Source of the DNA: Serratia symbiotica
GTDB lineage: Bacteria; Pseudomonadota; Gammaproteobacteria; Enterobacterales; Enterobacteriaceae
Direction: 5' to 3'
Length of the DNA stretch: 64,000 bases
Assembly (NCBI GenBank): GCA_011754105.1
Contig: JAAKDF010000009.1
Span: 1 to 64,000, forward strand
The notes beneath the pieces are model-generated. The model was not told where the DNA came from. It was given only the letters and a program-made list of their open reading frames with translations, and did no database searches. The position numbers were made by a program, and so were the translations under genes. Shown here piece by piece: positions 62,601-64,000 of this stretch (positions are counted from its first letter, which is position 1; the number at the start of each line of letters is the position of its first letter).

Positions 62601-63651
62601 TCTCAGAGATATAGGCACCGTGATCTAGATCGTTGGTGAATAGCGTTTCTATACATTTTTGTCCTGCTTGGCTCAGTTTGGCTAGCAGATCTACTGACAA
62701 CTCCATGTTAGCGGTACAGATCAGTTCACCGGTATTGGTATCAATATAGTCCTGCGCGACCACTTTGCCCACTATGTACTCAACTGGTACTTCAATACTG
62801 TAAATTTCGTCTTTTTCGAGCTGACGGATATGGCGCGCGGTGATGCGACGGCCTTTCTCTACGTAGATTTTGCCGCTACCTTCAATATCGAAGGCAGCGG
62901 TTTCACCACGCAGTCGCTCTGGAATTAGCTCCATTTTCAGCTTGTTACCATGGATCTCGAAAGTGATTTTGTCAAAGAATAGGTCAAAAATCTGTTCAGT
63001 GGTGTAGTTTAATGCCCGCAGGATGATGGTCGCTGGCAACTTGCGGCGACGATCAATACGTACGAACAGGTTGTCTTTAGGATCAAACTCAAAATCCAAC
63101 CATGAACCACGGTAAGGGATGATGCGTGCGTTATACAGAACTTTACCCGATGAGTGAGTTTTCCCTTTATCGCTGTCAAAGAATACACCAGGACTGCGGT
63201 GCAACTGAGAAACGATAACCCGCTCAGTACCGTTGATCACAAAGGTACCGTTTTCGGTCATGAGCGGTATTTCACCCATATAGACTTCTTGTTCCTTGAT
63301 ATCTTTAACCATACCTTCCGGGGCTTCACCACGCTCATAGATGACCAGGCGCAGTTTTACGCGCAGCGGTGCAGAGAACGTTACACCACGGATCTGGCAC
63401 TCTTTGACATCGAATACCGGCTCACCAAGACGATAACTAACGTATTGCAGCTCCGAATGGCCACTGTAGCTTTGGATAGGGAAAACAGAACGGAATGCGG
63501 CTTCTAGGCCATACTGCCCCTCTGGATCTGGCTCAATAAACTTCTGGAACGAGTCAAGCTGGATAGAAAGGAGGTAAGGTATGTCCAGAACCTGTGGACG
63601 CTTACCAAAATCCTTACGAATACGTTTTTTCTCGGTATAGGAATAAACCAT
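59620..63651 (-). CDS. rpoB: RNA polymerase beta subunit
   Basis: Second catalytic subunit. The ATG at 63651 ([18 protein letters not shown]) with GAGGA upstream is chosen; a longer open frame of 41 codons lies in the leader. 1343 residues (E. coli 1342). The rifampicin-binding cluster reads [20 protein letters not shown] and [12 protein letters not shown], unchanged from the sensitive form. The flap, [12 protein letters not shown] and the C-terminal [18 protein letters not shown] segment are conserved. Transcribed from the rplKAJL-rpoBC operon through the attenuator upstream. Confidence 0.98.
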   Translation of the reverse strand: MVYSYTEKKRIRKDFGKRPQVLDIPYLLSIQLDSFQKFIEPDPEGQYGLEAAFRSVFPIQSYSGHSELQYVSYRLGEPVFDVKECQIRGVTFSAPLRVKLRLVIYERGEAPEGMVKDIKEQEVYMGEIPLMTENGTFVINGTERVIVSQLHRSPGVFFDSDKGKTHSSGKVLYNARIIPYRGSWLDFEFDPKDNLFVRIDRRRKLPATIILRALNYTTEQIFDLFFDKITFEIHGNKLKMELIPERLRGETAAFDIEGSGKIYVEKGRRITARHIRQLEKDEIYSIEVPVEYIVGKVVAQDYIDTNTGELICTANMELSVDLLAKLSQAGQKCIETLFTNDLDHGAYISETLRVDPSSDRLSALVEIYRMMRPGEPPTREAAENLFENLFFSEDRYDLSAVGRMKFNRSLLRDENEDSGILSKNDIIEVMKKLIDIRNGKGEVDDIDHLGNRRIRSVGEMAENQFRVGLVRVERAVKERLSLGDLDTLMPQDMINAKPISAAVKEFFGSSQLSQFMDQNNPLSEITHKRRISALGPGGLTRERAGFEVRDVHPTHYGRVCPIETPEGPNIGLINSLSVYAQTNDYGFLETPYRRARDGMVTDEINYLSAIEEGNFVIAQANSNLDDNGRFVEDLVTCRSKGESSLFSRDQVDYMDVSTQQVVSVGASLIPFLEHDDANRALMGANMQRQAVPTLRADKPLVGTGMERAVAVDSGVTAVAKRGGVIQYVDASRIVIKVNEDEMYPGEAGIDIYNLTKYTRSNQNTCINQMPCVNLGEPIERGDVLADGPSTDLGELALGQNMRVAFMPWNGYNFEDSILVSERVVQEDRFTTIHIQELACVSRDTKLGPEEITADIPNVGEAALSKLDESGIVYIGAEVTGGDILVGKVTPKGETQLTPEEKLLRAIFGEKASDVKDSSLRAPNGVSGTIIDVQVFNREGVGKDKRALEIEEMQLKQVKKDLTEELQILEAGLFERIHAVLVAGGVESETLSNLSRDHWMELGLTEEEKQNQLEQLAEQYDELKSDFEKKLEIKRRKITQGDDLAPGVLKIVKVYLAVKRQIQPGDKMAGRHGNKGVISKINPIEDMPYDENGTPVDIVLNPLGVPSRMNIGQILETHLGMAAKGIGEKINQMLKQQQEVARLREFIQKAYDLGDDVCQKVDLNTFTDDEVLRLAENLKNGMPIATPVFDGAKETEIKQLLEMGGIPTSGQITLYDGRTGEQFERQVTVGYMYMLKLNHLVADKMHARSTGSYSLVTQQPLGGKAQFGGQRFGEMEVWALEAYGAAYTLQEMLTVKSDDVNGRTKMYKNIVDGDHRMEPGMPESFNVLLKEIRSLGINIELEDE

Positions 63652-63911
63652 AGGGTTCCTCAGCTCGCTGGAAAGTCGAACTACTTTGTCCGCCCGAATA
63701 GGGAACGGATCATGCAACACTATTTTGTCGACCGGAAAGCGGGAGCACTTTCCGTAATACCTCTTTTCTATCACGCTTAAATCATTTCATTGCGCCGTGC
63801 GACAGCTTCCACTGAAGCAAAAGTTACAGTATATTAAGTCGTCGATAGAAAAAGATATTAGGGTTAGCCAGTAGCCAAACGGTGTGAAACTCTACCGACG
63901 CCCAACAGCGC

Positions 63912-63941
63912 AAAAATGCTGGTTACCAAAAAGTCACCAGC
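63912..63941 (-). terminator. rplL-rpoB attenuator
   Basis: On the minus strand GCTGGTGACTTTTTGGTAAC completes a hairpin with CAGC and is followed by ATTTTTGCGC. This is almost the same as the partial terminator between rplL and rpoB in E. coli, which stops most transcripts and sets the ribosomal protein to RNA polymerase ratio. One change (GTCACC to GTAACC) weakens the stem slightly. A second hairpin (GTCTGTCTTAACAGAC, about 63945-63960) lies before it. Confidence 0.85.
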
Positions 63942-63982
63942 TATCTGTCTGTTAAGACAGACTGTACTCTGAAAAGTTAATC

Positions 63983-64000
63983 TTATTTAACTTCAACAGA
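63983..64000 (-). CDS. rplL: Ribosomal protein L7/L12, last codons only
   Basis: The right edge of the window encodes SVEVK followed by TAA on the minus strand, the conserved C-terminus of RplL. It lies about 330 bases upstream of rpoB as expected. The remainder of the gene is outside the window. Confidence 0.8.
   Translation of the reverse strand, partial: SVEVK

Noticed and set aside
63652..63774. N-terminal extension of RpoB
   Set aside because: Forty-one open codons upstream lie in the rplL-rpoB leader; the E. coli start with GAGGA is clearly at 63651.

Overview
The window comes from an enterobacterial chromosome, most likely a Serratia lineage in an intermediate stage of genome reduction, of the kind seen in Serratia symbiotica from aphids. 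That assignment is inference from three things: the encoded proteins are closest to the Enterobacterales versions I know, gene order follows E. coli/Serratia in long runs, and about 18 chromosomal genes are decayed (stops, frameshifts, deletions) beside about 29 intact ones. Base composition is not extremely AT-rich, so decay looks recent.

The layout is a mosaic of six blocks that lie far apart on the E. coli map. A (1-5960): 16S rRNA 5' end with rrn promoters, clpB, pgeF pseudogene, rluD, bamD, and the pheL leader without pheA. B (6050-8027): ytfK, paeA, msrA stub. C (9056-16179): ybbO, purK-purE, lpxH, ppiB, cysS, ybcJ pseudogene, folD, tRNA-Arg. D (17330-48101): ygdQ, mutH, DARS2, rppH, ptsP pseudogene, lgt-thyA, decayed prepilin cluster, recC, ptrA pseudogene, recB, recD, argA and amiC pseudogenes, tRNA-fMet, mltA, tcdA, csdE-csdA, gcvB, gcvA/ygdD/rlmM pseudogenes, ppnN, syd pseudogene, csrB, yqcC pseudogene, yqcA. 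E (48177-53208): yaeH pseudogene, dapD, glnD, map. F (55275-64000): rpoC, rpoB, attenuator, end of rplL. Copies or fragments of IS903-like (IS5 family), IS256-like and possibly IS4-like elements sit at three of the block junctions.

What is kept is core: transcription (rpoBC), translation and tRNAs, protein quality control (clpB), outer-membrane assembly (bamD, lpxH, lgt), recombination and mismatch repair (recBCD, mutH), purine, folate, thymidylate and lysine/cell-wall precursors (purEK, folD, thyA, dapD), nitrogen sensing (glnD). What is lost includes the first step of arginine synthesis (argA), phenylalanine synthesis (pheA absent), a PTS-Ntr enzyme (ptsP), septal amidase amiC, minor prepilins, protease III and several modifying enzymes. 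These losses fit a host-supplied or co-symbiont-supplied diet (inference).

The most informative material lies between genes. A DnaA-box cluster between mutH and rppH matches the position of the DnaA-reactivating locus DARS2. A GGA-rich region between syd and yqcC with an upstream UvrY/SirA-type palindrome matches CsrB. A GcvB sRNA lies beside a dead gcvA. The rplL-rpoB attenuator and the orphan pheL peptide are also present. I saw no CRISPR array, prophage, secretion system or clearly new defence system.
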